Assembly (NCBI GenBank): GCA_011525265.1
Contig: WTHV01000223.1
Location: forward strand, 1-7,499
From: Alphaproteobacteria bacterium
GTDB taxonomy: Bacteria > Pseudomonadota > Alphaproteobacteria > Puniceispirillales > Puniceispirillaceae
Reading direction: 5' to 3'
DNA: 7,499 bases
Part shown: positions 1-5,393 of the stretch, piece by piece
How positions within the stretch are numbered: the stretch's first letter is position 1
Layout of the letters: each line of letters opens with the position of its first letter
The notes under the pieces: model-generated
The model's database searches: none
Seen by the model: only the letters and a program-made list of their open reading frames with translations
What the model was told of the DNA's origin: nothing
Made by a program: the position numbers and the translations under genes

Positions 1-53
1 CCTAAGGCCCACGGATTTTAAGTCCGTTATGTCTACCATTCCATCACGCCCGC
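1..53 (-). tRNA. tRNA-Leu (anticodon UAA), 5' part, truncated by window edge
   Basis: Read on the minus strand from position 53, the sequence begins with a 7-base acceptor strand GCGGGCG, then TG, a D-arm with GGTAGAC, and a perfect 5-bp anticodon stem ACGGA/TCCGT closing the 7-base loop CTTAAAA. The loop gives anticodon UAA, so the tRNA decodes the leucine codon UUA. After the anticodon stem the sequence continues GGGCCTTAGG, consistent with the start of the long variable arm of a class II tRNA such as Leu. The rest of the variable arm, the T arm and the 3' acceptor strand lie left of position 1. No convincing sigma70 promoter was seen upstream on the minus strand, although a short dyad (GATGA-N4-TCATC, 68-81) sits about 15 bases before the 5' end. 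Confidence 0.9.
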
Positions 54-127
54 ACAGCACGATATGAGATGATTACTCATCGTGATTGTGAATAACCAAA
101 TCTGAAACTAGATGCAACGAGAATTCG

Positions 128-157
128 CAAAGATATGAAATATCTGTCTTTGTTTGC
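128..157. promoter_or_regulatory. Dyad-rich segment, candidate operator upstream of the small orphan gene
   Basis: Nested inverted repeats: AGATAT (131-136) pairs with ATATCT (140-145) around a 3-base centre. CAAAGA (128-133) can instead pair with TCTTTG (147-152), and GCAAA (127-131) with TTTGC (153-157). The segment abuts and partly covers the candidate -35 element at 154-159, as expected for an operator. No T tract follows, so a terminator is unlikely. The function is inferred. Confidence 0.35.
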
Positions 158-181
158 AAAATTTCTAATTTAGAATATACT
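154..181 (+). promoter_or_regulatory. Candidate sigma70-type promoter for the gene at 214
   Basis: TTGCAA (154-159) and TATACT (176-181) are separated by 16 bases. Transcription would start near 188, leaving a leader of about 25 bases before the ATG at 214. The elements are close to the general consensus (TTGACA, TATAAT) and lie correctly for the only plus-strand gene here. Confidence 0.45.
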
Positions 182-213
182 TACAAAGTCATCGAGTAAT
201 AGGGAGTATGGCG

Positions 214-576
214 ATGAATAAAACGGTTGCAAATGTACGCAATGTAAGAAAGCGCGGCAAAACAAAGCTCGTGCGCATTTCTGATCAGTTGAATGATTTG
301 GCCTGGGAGTTGTCTGAAAAGAATGACAGCGTTGGTGATAGTCACACAGCAAAATCAATTGCGATGCTTGATGAGTCATTGTCATTGATCCAGCGTGCAT
401 TAGGCTTGTTAAATTCTGTGGCAATCGACCCTGAATTATTGGTTGAAGCACCAAAGCCTGAGAAGAAATCATCAGGCCTATTTGCGAAGAAGAAAAAAGA
501 GGACGGCGCGAATGAAGCAGCCGCTGAGGTTGTTGCTGAAAGAACGCCAATCGCCTCTATCAAGCCTCAGGCATAA
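214..576 (+). CDS. Small hypothetical protein, basic N-terminus, helical middle, charged low-complexity tail
   Basis: A 120-residue protein that I do not recognise. I chose ATG 214 over the in-frame ATG at 208 because the ribosome-binding sequence AGGGAG (201-206) is 7 bases from 214 but only 1 base from 208. Residues 1-20 are rich in Arg and Lys (NVRNVRKRGKTKLVR). Residues about 22-70 are hydrophilic with regular leucines and probably form helices. The C-terminal third is compositionally biased: Lys-rich (KKKKED), then Ala/Glu-rich, and probably disordered. There is no signal peptide or membrane segment. It stands alone, preceded by its own candidate promoter and converging on the HD phosphohydrolase gene 12 bases away. 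A nucleic-acid-associated role would fit the basic N-terminus, but nothing proves it. The minus frame across it is open but has no family resemblance. Confidence 0.75.
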   Translation: MNKTVANVRNVRKRGKTKLVRISDQLNDLAWELSEKNDSVGDSHTAKSIAMLDESLSLIQRALGLLNSVAIDPELLVEAPKPEKKSSGLFAKKKKEDGANEAAAEVVAERTPIASIKPQA

Positions 577-588
577 GCCAAAAGGCTT
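575..588 (+). terminator. Weak hairpin between convergent genes
   Basis: AAGCC (575-579) and GGCTT (584-588) form a 5-bp stem around AAAA, starting within the stop codon of the upstream gene. A short T run (597-600) lies 8 bases after the stem, so it is at best a weak intrinsic terminator for the plus strand. On the minus strand it sits just past the HD gene's stop. Confidence 0.3.
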
Positions 589-1206
589 CTAGCTAATTTT
601 CTCACCACTTAAAATCTGAAACCGGCGCAAGAAATTTTGCGCCGCCTTTACAGGTGGTTCTGCTATGAGTGTGTAATCAGCGGGCAGGCCACGCGGTTGG
701 GGAAATAGTTTTTTCGCCTCTGTTTGTGAAAAACCAGCAAGCTGTGTTGCCTCAAGCCAAGCAGCCATGCGATCAGCGCGCTTGATAATGCTTTTGACAT
801 AGGCTGGTAATTGCGCTGGTAGGCCAAAACGCAAATAAATGGCCGCCTCAAGTCCTGCTTCAATATCCTTATAGGCAGGGCCAAGCGCTGATTTAAATGG
901 CGTAATCATATCGCCAATGACATATTCTGGCCCATCGTGAAGTAAGCAAGCAAGACGCCATTTCTGGTCAAGCTGTGGCGCGATTGATTGCACAAGCCGC
1001 TCAACAACGACCGAATGTTGCGCAACAGAATAGCCATAATCACCGCTTGTTTGACCGTTCCAGCGCGCAACACGCGCTAAACCATAGGCAATATCAGTTA
1101 TTTCAATATCAACAGGGCTAGGCGAGAGGATATCAAGGCGCCTGCCAGATAGCATTCTTTGCCACGCACGTGGCGGTTGCGGTGAGGGTGATGTCTTTGA
1201 TGGCAT
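589..1206 (-). CDS. HD-domain phosphohydrolase (YfbR/5'-nucleotidase-like)
   Basis: A 205-residue cytoplasmic protein of the HD metal-dependent phosphohydrolase superfamily. Visible metal-ligand motifs are H64 in SVAQHS, the H90-D91 pair in CLLHDGPEYVIGD, and D145 in IKRADR. This is the H...HD...D order, with the family's conserved Glu after HD. The N-terminal RMLSGRRLDILSPSP followed by LARVARWNGQT is typical of the alphaproteobacterial group annotated as HD hydrolase. Relatives hydrolyse nucleotide monophosphates, but the substrate here is not readable from sequence. I chose ATG 1206. The frame stays open to a TTG at 1233, which would add nine residues, but that start has no ribosome-binding site. 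ATG 1206 also has only a weak AAGAG, placed rather far upstream, so the start is moderately sure. The stop (TAG) is 12 bases from the end of the convergent small gene. It diverges from the membrane protein gene at 1331. Confidence 0.9.
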   Translation of the reverse strand: MPSKTSPSPQPPRAWQRMLSGRRLDILSPSPVDIEITDIAYGLARVARWNGQTSGDYGYSVAQHSVVVERLVQSIAPQLDQKWRLACLLHDGPEYVIGDMITPFKSALGPAYKDIEAGLEAAIYLRFGLPAQLPAYVKSIIKRADRMAAWLEATQLAGFSQTEAKKLFPQPRGLPADYTLIAEPPVKAAQNFLRRFQILSGEKIS

Positions 1207-1260
1207 AGATGTGTTACCGCTCTTTTGATTCAAAGGTGTTAAGACTATCTTGGCAAATCT

Positions 1261-1269
1261 TGCTATAAT
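1261..1269 (+). promoter_or_regulatory. Extended -10 promoter (TGC-TATAAT) for the gene at 1331
   Basis: A perfect extended -10 element, TGCTATAAT, lies 62 bases before the ATG at 1331. A -35 hexamer at normal distance is poor (TAAGAC, 1240-1245), as is usual for extended -10 promoters. Transcription would start near 1276. The minus strand of this AT-rich stretch might also serve the HD gene, but no good element was found there. Confidence 0.5.
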
Positions 1270-1330
1270 ATTGTATTACAGGAACACATGAAATAACAGG
1301 CTCAATCCTTATCAAGAAAGCAACATTTCG

Positions 1331-2029
1331 ATGGATTTCTTCCAAACCAGAGAAAAATATAGAAAGCGCGAAATGCGTTATTCTGTGTCTTTTATATTTC
1401 GTGTTGCAGTCATTGGGCTCGTGGCATGGCTTGGCTGGTTATGGGGCACAGCAGAGCAAAAGCGCCTGCAAGCAGATTCAAATCTTGCGATTTTTGAGAG
1501 TGATCGTGAAATTCAGCTGCTAAATTCCAAAGTGGAACAAATGCAAATTGAGCTGAATGAAGCGCGTGCCCAAATTACAGCGGTTAGTCTGACTGACCAA
1601 AATTCAGGCCGTTTTGCCCAATTGGTCAAAGCCCAGATTGCCAATGGTACGAAGATTGAACAAATCTATGCCGCCTTGCAAAAGGTCGGTGTTCCGACAA
1701 ATTGCCGCCCTGTGCATTATCAATCCTTGGCCGTTGCCACAGAGCTTTATGGCGGTGCAGAATCAAAGGCGACTTTGTTTGATGGGGCATTGCGACTCAA
1801 TATTGAAGGGGCGGTTAATGAGAATGGCAATAAGGCAAATCCGTGGTTTGACCCCAATCAGAAGGTAACGGTAAGACAGGCTTATCTCGGCGGGCAAACA
1901 ATCTCAGAGCATGATTTGCCATTTACCTTAATTTTGCCAGCACAAGAATGGATTATAGAATTGAAATTTAGCGAATCTGACTTACGCGGCTATGTTGATC
2001 TAGATGTCCAAAATTGCGTCATTGGCTAG
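1331..2029 (+). CDS. Single-pass membrane-anchored protein with coiled coil and extracytoplasmic domain, function unknown
   Basis: A 232-residue protein that I do not recognise as a named family. The first 18 residues are basic (KYRKREMR), followed by a hydrophobic transmembrane helix at about 19-40. This predicts an N-in anchor with the rest in the periplasm. Residues about 55-86 have heptad-like hydrophobics (IQLLNSKVEQMQIEL) and probably form a coiled coil. After a short helical stretch, the part from about 120 to the end looks beta-rich. It holds the protein's only two cysteines, C125 (PTNC) and C229 (VQNC), well placed for one disulfide in the periplasm. The start ATG follows AAGAAAG (1314-1320) at 10 bases. 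The organisation resembles envelope proteins that use a coiled-coil stalk, but the role is unknown. Its TAG stop shares the palindrome CTAG (2026-2029) with the stop of the convergent flavin-reductase-like gene. Confidence 0.8.
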   Translation: MDFFQTREKYRKREMRYSVSFIFRVAVIGLVAWLGWLWGTAEQKRLQADSNLAIFESDREIQLLNSKVEQMQIELNEARAQITAVSLTDQNSGRFAQLVKAQIANGTKIEQIYAALQKVGVPTNCRPVHYQSLAVATELYGGAESKATLFDGALRLNIEGAVNENGNKANPWFDPNQKVTVRQAYLGGQTISEHDLPFTLILPAQEWIIELKFSESDLRGYVDLDVQNCVIG

Positions 2030-2679
2030 CGTTGCGCTGCATGTGATTCAAGTTCATAAACATCTGAAATCGTTGTGTAATCCTTATAGCCTAAACGGGC
2101 AATTGGGCGATATTTTTCCACATCCACCTTGCCATTTTCTATGATGGTATCTTCGATATGAATCCCCGTCACAAGACCTATGACCATGATACAGCCTGCA
2201 CGCTCATCCGTGCCTGGCAAGGATATCATATCATGTAATCGGCATTCCAAATGAGCTGGGGCACCTGCCACAAGAGGCGCGGTGATGGTTTGGGCTTGTT
2301 TTTTCGATAATCCTGCAATGGTAAACTCATCCCTCTCAGCCGATACAGCCTCAGATGATACAACCATAGCTGTTCTTTGTGCCTCGCTTACGATATTGAC
2401 GCCAAATTCGCCTGTTTGCCTGATATTGTGCAAGCTGTCTTTTGGTGCGTGACCATCATCAGAGAGTTGCTTTGCATCCTTTCTGGCATCTGGTGCTGAC
2501 ACAAACATCACCATAGGCGGCAATTCAGATACCGCATTGAAAAAACTGTAAGGGGCAAGATTGGCAGTCCCATTTTCATCACAGCTTGAAATCCACCCAA
2601 TAGGACGCGGTGAAATTAACGCCTTGAAGGGGTTATAAAGAAGGCCAGCATTTTTATGTGTTCCAGGGGTGAAAAACAT
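2026..2679 (-). CDS. Flavin reductase-like FMN-binding protein (DIM6/NTAB family)
   Basis: A 217-residue soluble protein with the split-barrel flavin-binding fold of the flavin-reductase-like family. Motifs in order: SPRPIGWISS at 23-32, NLAPYSFFNAVS at 40-51 (the usual flavin-contacting segment), KDSLHNIRQTGEFGVNI at 80-96, and PIARLGYKDYTTI near the C-terminus. Length and order match full-length members. Such proteins bind FMN and reduce flavin or serve as NAD(P)H-dependent oxidoreductases; the actual substrate cannot be read. The start ATG is preceded by AAGGGA at 9 bases. It diverges from the SDR arm with about 158 bases between. The stop (TAG) overlaps the convergent membrane-protein gene by four bases. 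Whether it belongs functionally to the lipid locus is unknown; divergence from a shared regulatory interval allows it but does not show it. Confidence 0.9.
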   Translation of the reverse strand: MFFTPGTHKNAGLLYNPFKALISPRPIGWISSCDENGTANLAPYSFFNAVSELPPMVMFVSAPDARKDAKQLSDDGHAPKDSLHNIRQTGEFGVNIVSEAQRTAMVVSSEAVSAERDEFTIAGLSKKQAQTITAPLVAGAPAHLECRLHDMISLPGTDERAGCIMVIGLVTGIHIEDTIIENGKVDVEKYRPIARLGYKDYTTISDVYELESHAAQR

Positions 2680-2713
2680 CCGTTGAATTCCCTTATATAG
2701 CGCTGTCTTACGA

Positions 2714-2742
2714 TGATCTGCCGTAATAGTATGCGCGTATAA
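2714..2742 (+). promoter_or_regulatory. Candidate ECF11-type (RpoE/ChrR-like) promoter for the SDR arm
   Basis: TGATCT (2714-2719), 16 bases, then CGTATAA (2736-2742). From memory, promoters of the ECF11 sigma group (Rhodobacter RpoE controlled by ChrR) have a TGATCC -35 and a -10 beginning CGTA. This site matches five of six -35 bases and CGTA. A second such site with identical spacing precedes DUF3833. Transcription would start near 2750. Confidence 0.45.
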
Positions 2743-2748
2743 CTATCA

Positions 2749-2754
2749 TATAAT
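2749..2754 (+). promoter_or_regulatory. Perfect -10 hexamer TATAAT, possible alternative sigma70 promoter
   Basis: TATAAT lies 84 bases before the SDR start at 2838. No recognisable -35 is found 16-19 bases upstream, where the ECF-type element sits instead. It could give basal expression next to the stress promoter. Confidence 0.3.
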
Positions 2755-2770
2755 CAAGAGGGTAAAATAG

Positions 2771-2831
2771 CGCCCTTTACGAGGTTTTTCCTCTCATTTT
2801 TTCGCCCTTGTTTGAGAGGGCGTATATAAGG
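2771..2831 (+). promoter_or_regulatory. Structured mRNA leader with mutually exclusive hairpins before the SDR arm
   Basis: CGCCCT occurs twice (2771-2776 and 2803-2808) and either copy can pair with AGGGCG (2817-2822). GAGG (2781-2784) pairs with CCTC (2790-2793) over TTTTT and is followed by a T6 run (2797-2802), an intrinsic-terminator-like arrangement. CCTCTC (2790-2795) can alternatively pair with GAGAGG (2814-2819). The last arm ends six bases before the AAGG (2828-2831) that probably binds the ribosome. This resembles an attenuator, but folding energy was not computed. Confidence 0.35.
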
Positions 2832-2837
2832 TTTATC

Positions 2838-3566
2838 ATGGATAATATCGTCATTTTCGGTGCAACAGGCGCGATCGGTCAAAGTATTGCACGTCAGCTT
2901 CATAATGAGGGCGCATCTGTCTTTTTGGCCGCGCGTCATGAGGCAGAACGCCACAGCCTTGCCAGTGAATTAGGCGCACGCCATGCATCATTTGATGCCC
3001 ATGATGAGGCGTCAATTGCCGCGATTATCGAAGAAGCCACAAAGGCAGGGCCTATCACAGGCTTGATATGGGCGGTTGGGTCTATCTTGCTAAAGCCGCT
3101 TGGCAAATTAACAAAAGATGATTTTGCGACAACTTTTGCCTTAAATGTCACAGGCGCTGCTTTGGCCATAAGATATGCAAGCGATAGCCTCAAAGCTGGC
3201 AAGGGCTCTGTGCTTCTTTTCAGCTCTGTTGCCGCCTCACAAGGGTTTGCGGCACATGGTGCAATCGGGGCCGCAAAAGCGGCTGTTGAAGGTCTTGCTC
3301 TTGCGCTTGCCACAGAGATGGCACCAGATGTGCGTGTGAATGTGATTGCACCGTCTCTGACGCGTTCAAAGATGGCGGCACCGTTGCTGTCAAATGATAT
3401 TATGGCAAAAGGCATCGCCCAATCACACCCGATACGCCGTCTTGGCACAGGTGATGATTTTGCATCACTTGCATCACTTTTGATGAACCCTGAGCATTCT
3501 GGTTGGATGACAGGCGCCATTATCCCTGTCGATGGAGGACGAGGCGTCCTTCGTACCAAGGGTTAG
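2838..3566 (+). CDS. Atypical short-chain dehydrogenase/reductase family protein lacking the catalytic Tyr
   Basis: A 242-residue Rossmann-fold protein of the SDR superfamily. The nucleotide-binding glycine motif GATGAIG is at 8-14, right after the first strand; LNVTG at 102-106 holds the usual Asn; and the C-terminal GWMTGAIIPVDGG at 222-234 is characteristic. The active site is unusual. Serines 129/130 (LLFSSVAAS) and Lys147 (AAKAAVEG) are present, but the Tyr of the YxxxK motif falls on Ile143, and the NNAG motif is replaced by WAVG. His140 is nearby. The frame is open to a TTG at 2808, but ATG 2838 starts exactly at the family N-terminus and has AAGG six bases upstream. It is the first gene of a tight plus-strand operon; the next ATG is 11 bases after its stop. 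It may be an atypical SDR with altered chemistry or a non-catalytic one. Confidence 0.88.
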   Translation: MDNIVIFGATGAIGQSIARQLHNEGASVFLAARHEAERHSLASELGARHASFDAHDEASIAAIIEEATKAGPITGLIWAVGSILLKPLGKLTKDDFATTFALNVTGAALAIRYASDSLKAGKGSVLLFSSVAASQGFAAHGAIGAAKAAVEGLALALATEMAPDVRVNVIAPSLTRSKMAAPLLSNDIMAKGIAQSHPIRRLGTGDDFASLASLLMNPEHSGWMTGAIIPVDGGRGVLRTKG

Positions 3567-3577
3567 GGGCGCACTTT

Positions 3578-4321
3578 ATGGGTCAGCATTATTTTATCAC
3601 AGGTGTGAGTGCCGGCATTGGTCAGGCACTGGCTGAGAAGCTGACGGCAAAGGGGCATTTCGTATCAGGGGTTGCCCGCCGCAAAGATAGGCTTGATGAC
3701 CTTTCTGAGCGTCTGTCTAATTTCCATGGCATAGAATGTGATGTTGCTGATAAGGCGCAAGTTGCTGATGCGGTGAGGCAGGCTGTCGAGGCCTTTGGCC
3801 CTATCACGGTTCTTATCCCTAATGCTGGCATTTATATTCCAGATAAAAAGGGCGAAATTGATGTGGCCTCTTTTGAGAGGCATATGCAGGTCAATTATAT
3901 GGCAAGCATCTATTGTTTGGCTGAAATTCTTCCCAGTATGAAAGCAACTGGTGCGGGGCATGTTGCATTGATGGCATCTGTTGCAGGCTATCGAGGCCTG
4001 CCACGCTCAAGCGCCTATGGGCCAACAAAAGCAGCGTTAATTAACCTTGGAGAGGCATTGCGTTTTGAACTTGAAGGCACAGGCGTTAAAGTCCAGATTA
4101 TCTGCCCCGGTTTTGTTGATACTGAGGCGACCTCTGTAAATGATTTTGATATGCCTGATATCATCACAGCTGATGAAGCTGCGGATAATATTATCACAGG
4201 CCTACAGCAAAATAGCTTTGAGATCGCGTTTCCTAAGCGTTTTGCCAGAAAGATGAAATGGCTAAAACTCCTATCAAATGATATATATTATGCCATCGTA
4301 TCCAAATCGACCAAATCCTAA
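3578..4321 (+). CDS. Classical SDR-family NAD(P)-dependent oxidoreductase
   Basis: A 247-residue cytoplasmic oxidoreductase with the full classical SDR set: TGVSAGIG at 8-15 for the dinucleotide; D55 in ECDVAD; NAG at 82-84; N106; catalytic S134 (MASVAG), Y147 and K151 (SAYGPTKAAL); and PGFVDTE at 178-184. Arg34-Arg35 after the second strand favour NADP(H). The C-terminal tail carries a basic, partly hydrophobic stretch (FPKRFARKMKWLKLL) seen in SDRs of this locus type and possibly membrane-touching. The frame is open upstream to 3503, inside the previous gene, but ATG 3578 has AGGGGC at seven bases and matches the family start. It lies 11 bases after the first SDR and 20 bases before the NTF2-like gene, so all three are probably co-transcribed. 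The substrate is unknown; a lipid-derived carbonyl is an inference from context. Confidence 0.92.
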   Translation: MGQHYFITGVSAGIGQALAEKLTAKGHFVSGVARRKDRLDDLSERLSNFHGIECDVADKAQVADAVRQAVEAFGPITVLIPNAGIYIPDKKGEIDVASFERHMQVNYMASIYCLAEILPSMKATGAGHVALMASVAGYRGLPRSSAYGPTKAALINLGEALRFELEGTGVKVQIICPGFVDTEATSVNDFDMPDIITADEAADNIITGLQQNSFEIAFPKRFARKMKWLKLLSNDIYYAIVSKSTKS

Positions 4322-4341
4322 TCATCCTATTGGGGTATAAG

Positions 4342-4773
4342 ATGACAATAGAAGATAACGCAAAAGCCTATGCTGATTATTATGAAGTGATTGCACCAGA
4401 TACGCTTGATAGGCTAGGTGATATGTTAGCGACAGATGTCGTTTTTATTGACCCCTTTAATCGCATTGTTGGCAAAGATCAGATGGTTGATGTGTTTCGC
4501 CAAATGTTTGAGACAATGGATAATCCCAAATTTGATGTGCTTGATTTGGCCCTATCAGAGCGTGCGGCCTATTTGAAATGGCGTATGACAGGTACGGTGA
4601 AAGCGGCACCAAAAATGCCCTTTGATATTGTGGGTATGAGTGAGGTGACCTTTGATGCAGATGGCAAAGTTATCATGCATCATGATCATTGGGATAGCGG
4701 CAGTCAGCTTTTGCGGCATTTACCCTATATTGGGTGGATTACAAAACGCATTATGAGGCTATTTGCCCATTAA
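4342..4773 (+). CDS. Nuclear transport factor 2 (NTF2)/SnoaL-like family protein
   Basis: A 143-residue protein with the cone-shaped NTF2-like fold pattern. An N-terminal helix (AKAYADYYEVIAP) leads to LATDVVFIDPFNRIVG at 29-44, a typical first strand and loop of this family. A helix follows, then beta strands AAYLKWRMTGTV and FDIVGMSEVTFDADGKV, ending in HHDHWDSG at 113-120. Acidic and histidine residues (D37, H113, H114, D115, H116, D118) line what is usually the pocket. Such proteins act as small enzymes (isomerases, cyclases) or as ligand-binding partners. A related gene is commonly next to the SDR and CFA-synthase-like genes in similar clusters. Start ATG 4342 is preferred over TTG 4330 because GGGG at 4332-4335 is six bases upstream. 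The last gene of the plus arm; its TAA stop shares TTAA (4770-4773) with the convergent DUF3833 gene. Confidence 0.88.
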   Translation: MTIEDNAKAYADYYEVIAPDTLDRLGDMLATDVVFIDPFNRIVGKDQMVDVFRQMFETMDNPKFDVLDLALSERAAYLKWRMTGTVKAAPKMPFDIVGMSEVTFDADGKVIMHHDHWDSGSQLLRHLPYIGWITKRIMRLFAH

Positions 4774-5261
4774 CGGCGATGGAAGCTGATAAATAGCTCA
4801 CCTAATTTAAAGCCGAATTTGGTGATTGTGGCGTGGTTTAGCACCACATCTGCTGATTGCATGATCATCTTATCATTAAAATTGACCAGTACTTTTTTGC
4901 CAAATAGCTCAAGATAGAAATCATAACGCCATAGCAGGCCAATATTGGTTAAGGTGCCTTTGGCGCTGTCTTTGACATCATCTGTGGTGCCAACAAAGTT
5001 TCTCTCTGATGTGCGTTTGATTTGCCAGATACGTGTTTCTGTCTTGCCATCATCAAATGTGAAATGCTCATTAAGCACAAAGCCATCATTTGCTGGCTCG
5101 CAAGACACATCTGCTGAAAAGCGTTTTTGGATATTGCCAAAACGGTCAATAAACATACCGCTTGCCTTCAAATCACCAGAGAAAAAATCCTCTGGGACGA
5201 ATTGTGTTGGTATGACCTCATCAACAACGGATAAGGTTTGTTTTGCAGATGTTTGCGCCAT
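4770..5261 (-). CDS. DUF3833 family protein
   Basis: A 163-residue protein matching DUF3833. Recognisable segments are FFSGDLKASGMFIDRFGN at 26-43, TFDDGKTETRIWQIKRT at 68-84, FVGTTDDVKDSAKGT at 89-103, LLWRYDFYLELFGKKV at 109-124 and LNHATITKFGFKLGELF at 141-157. The biochemical role is unknown; homologues sit beside CFA-synthase-like and DUF1365 genes, which suggests a part in lipid modification or handling. Many members that I recall are predicted lipoproteins, but this N-terminus (MAQTSAKQTLSVVDEV) has neither a hydrophobic signal core nor a lipobox Cys, so it may be cytoplasmic or start elsewhere. The start ATG 5261 has AGGA nine bases upstream. The 132-base gap from the CFA-like gene contains its own candidate ECF promoter. 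The stop overlaps the NTF2-like gene's stop by four bases. Confidence 0.85.
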   Translation of the reverse strand: MAQTSAKQTLSVVDEVIPTQFVPEDFFSGDLKASGMFIDRFGNIQKRFSADVSCEPANDGFVLNEHFTFDDGKTETRIWQIKRTSERNFVGTTDDVKDSAKGTLTNIGLLWRYDFYLELFGKKVLVNFNDKMIMQSADVVLNHATITKFGFKLGELFISFHRR

Positions 5262-5291
5262 AAATATCTTTCCTAAAAGAACGAGACAAGA

Positions 5292-5306
5292 GCGTAAAAA
5301 TCACGC
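5292..5306 (-). promoter_or_regulatory. Small hairpin in the predicted DUF3833 leader
   Basis: On the minus strand GCGTG and TACGC form five pairs (one G-U) around AUUUU. It lies between the predicted transcription start (near 5319) and the ribosome-binding AGGA. It is short, and its function is not shown. Confidence 0.25.
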
Positions 5307-5326
5307 ATCTCTCCCATTCTATAAGA

Positions 5327-5355
5327 GTTTACGGCATTGGTTTTTAACTGGATCA
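5327..5355 (-). promoter_or_regulatory. Candidate ECF11-type (RpoE/ChrR-like) promoter for DUF3833
   Basis: On the minus strand, TGATCC (5355 to 5350) is followed after 16 bases by CGTAAAC (5333 to 5327). This matches the ECF11-group pattern as I recall it (TGATCC, then a -10 beginning CGTA). Start would be near 5319, about 58 bases before the DUF3833 ATG. Spacing equals that of the site before the SDR arm, and the site sits in one of the few real intergenic gaps of the minus arm. Confidence 0.5.
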
Positions 5356-5356
5356 G

Positions 5357-5381
5357 CCTCTGTGGCCGCTTTTCCACAAGG
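5357..5381. other. Imperfect hairpin just after the CFA-like gene
   Basis: CCT-c-TGTGG (5357-5365) pairs with CCACA-AGG (5374-5381), eight pairs with one bulge. It lies 13 bases downstream of the CFA-like stop and directly against the -35 of the candidate ECF promoter. No T run follows on either strand, so it is not a standard intrinsic terminator. It may stabilise the 3' end of the upstream mRNA. Confidence 0.3.
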
Positions 5382-5393
5382 TGATATTGACCT

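Noticed and set aside
1..53. Plus-strand reading of the tRNA region gives an anticodon loop TTTTAAG with apparent anticodon UUA, which would read the UAA stop codon (ochre suppressor).
   Set aside because: The acceptor strand, TG, D-arm and long variable arm only fit on the minus strand, where the loop is CTTAAAA and the anticodon is UAA (Leu).
386..415. TGATCC followed after 18 bases by TAAATT, resembling an ECF promoter on the plus strand.
   Set aside because: It lies inside the small gene, lacks CGTA at the -10, and no plus-strand gene follows at a sensible distance.
170..550. Long open frame on the minus strand opposite the small gene.
   Set aside because: The translated product has no family character and lies antisense to a gene with a good SD and promoter; it also covers the intergenic promoter.
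2726..2746. Imperfect palindrome ATAGT...ACTAT around ATGCGCGTATA as an operator.
   Set aside because: Only 5 bp per arm with no symmetric extension; the candidate ECF -10 explains the position better.
2936..3559. 207-codon open frame on the minus strand opposite the first SDR.
   Set aside because: It is a shadow of the SDR gene, whose Rossmann motifs are clear; the antisense product shows no recognisable domain.
5357..5381. Hairpin after the CFA-like gene as an intrinsic terminator.
   Set aside because: There is no T tract after the stem on either strand, so it is listed only as a hairpin.
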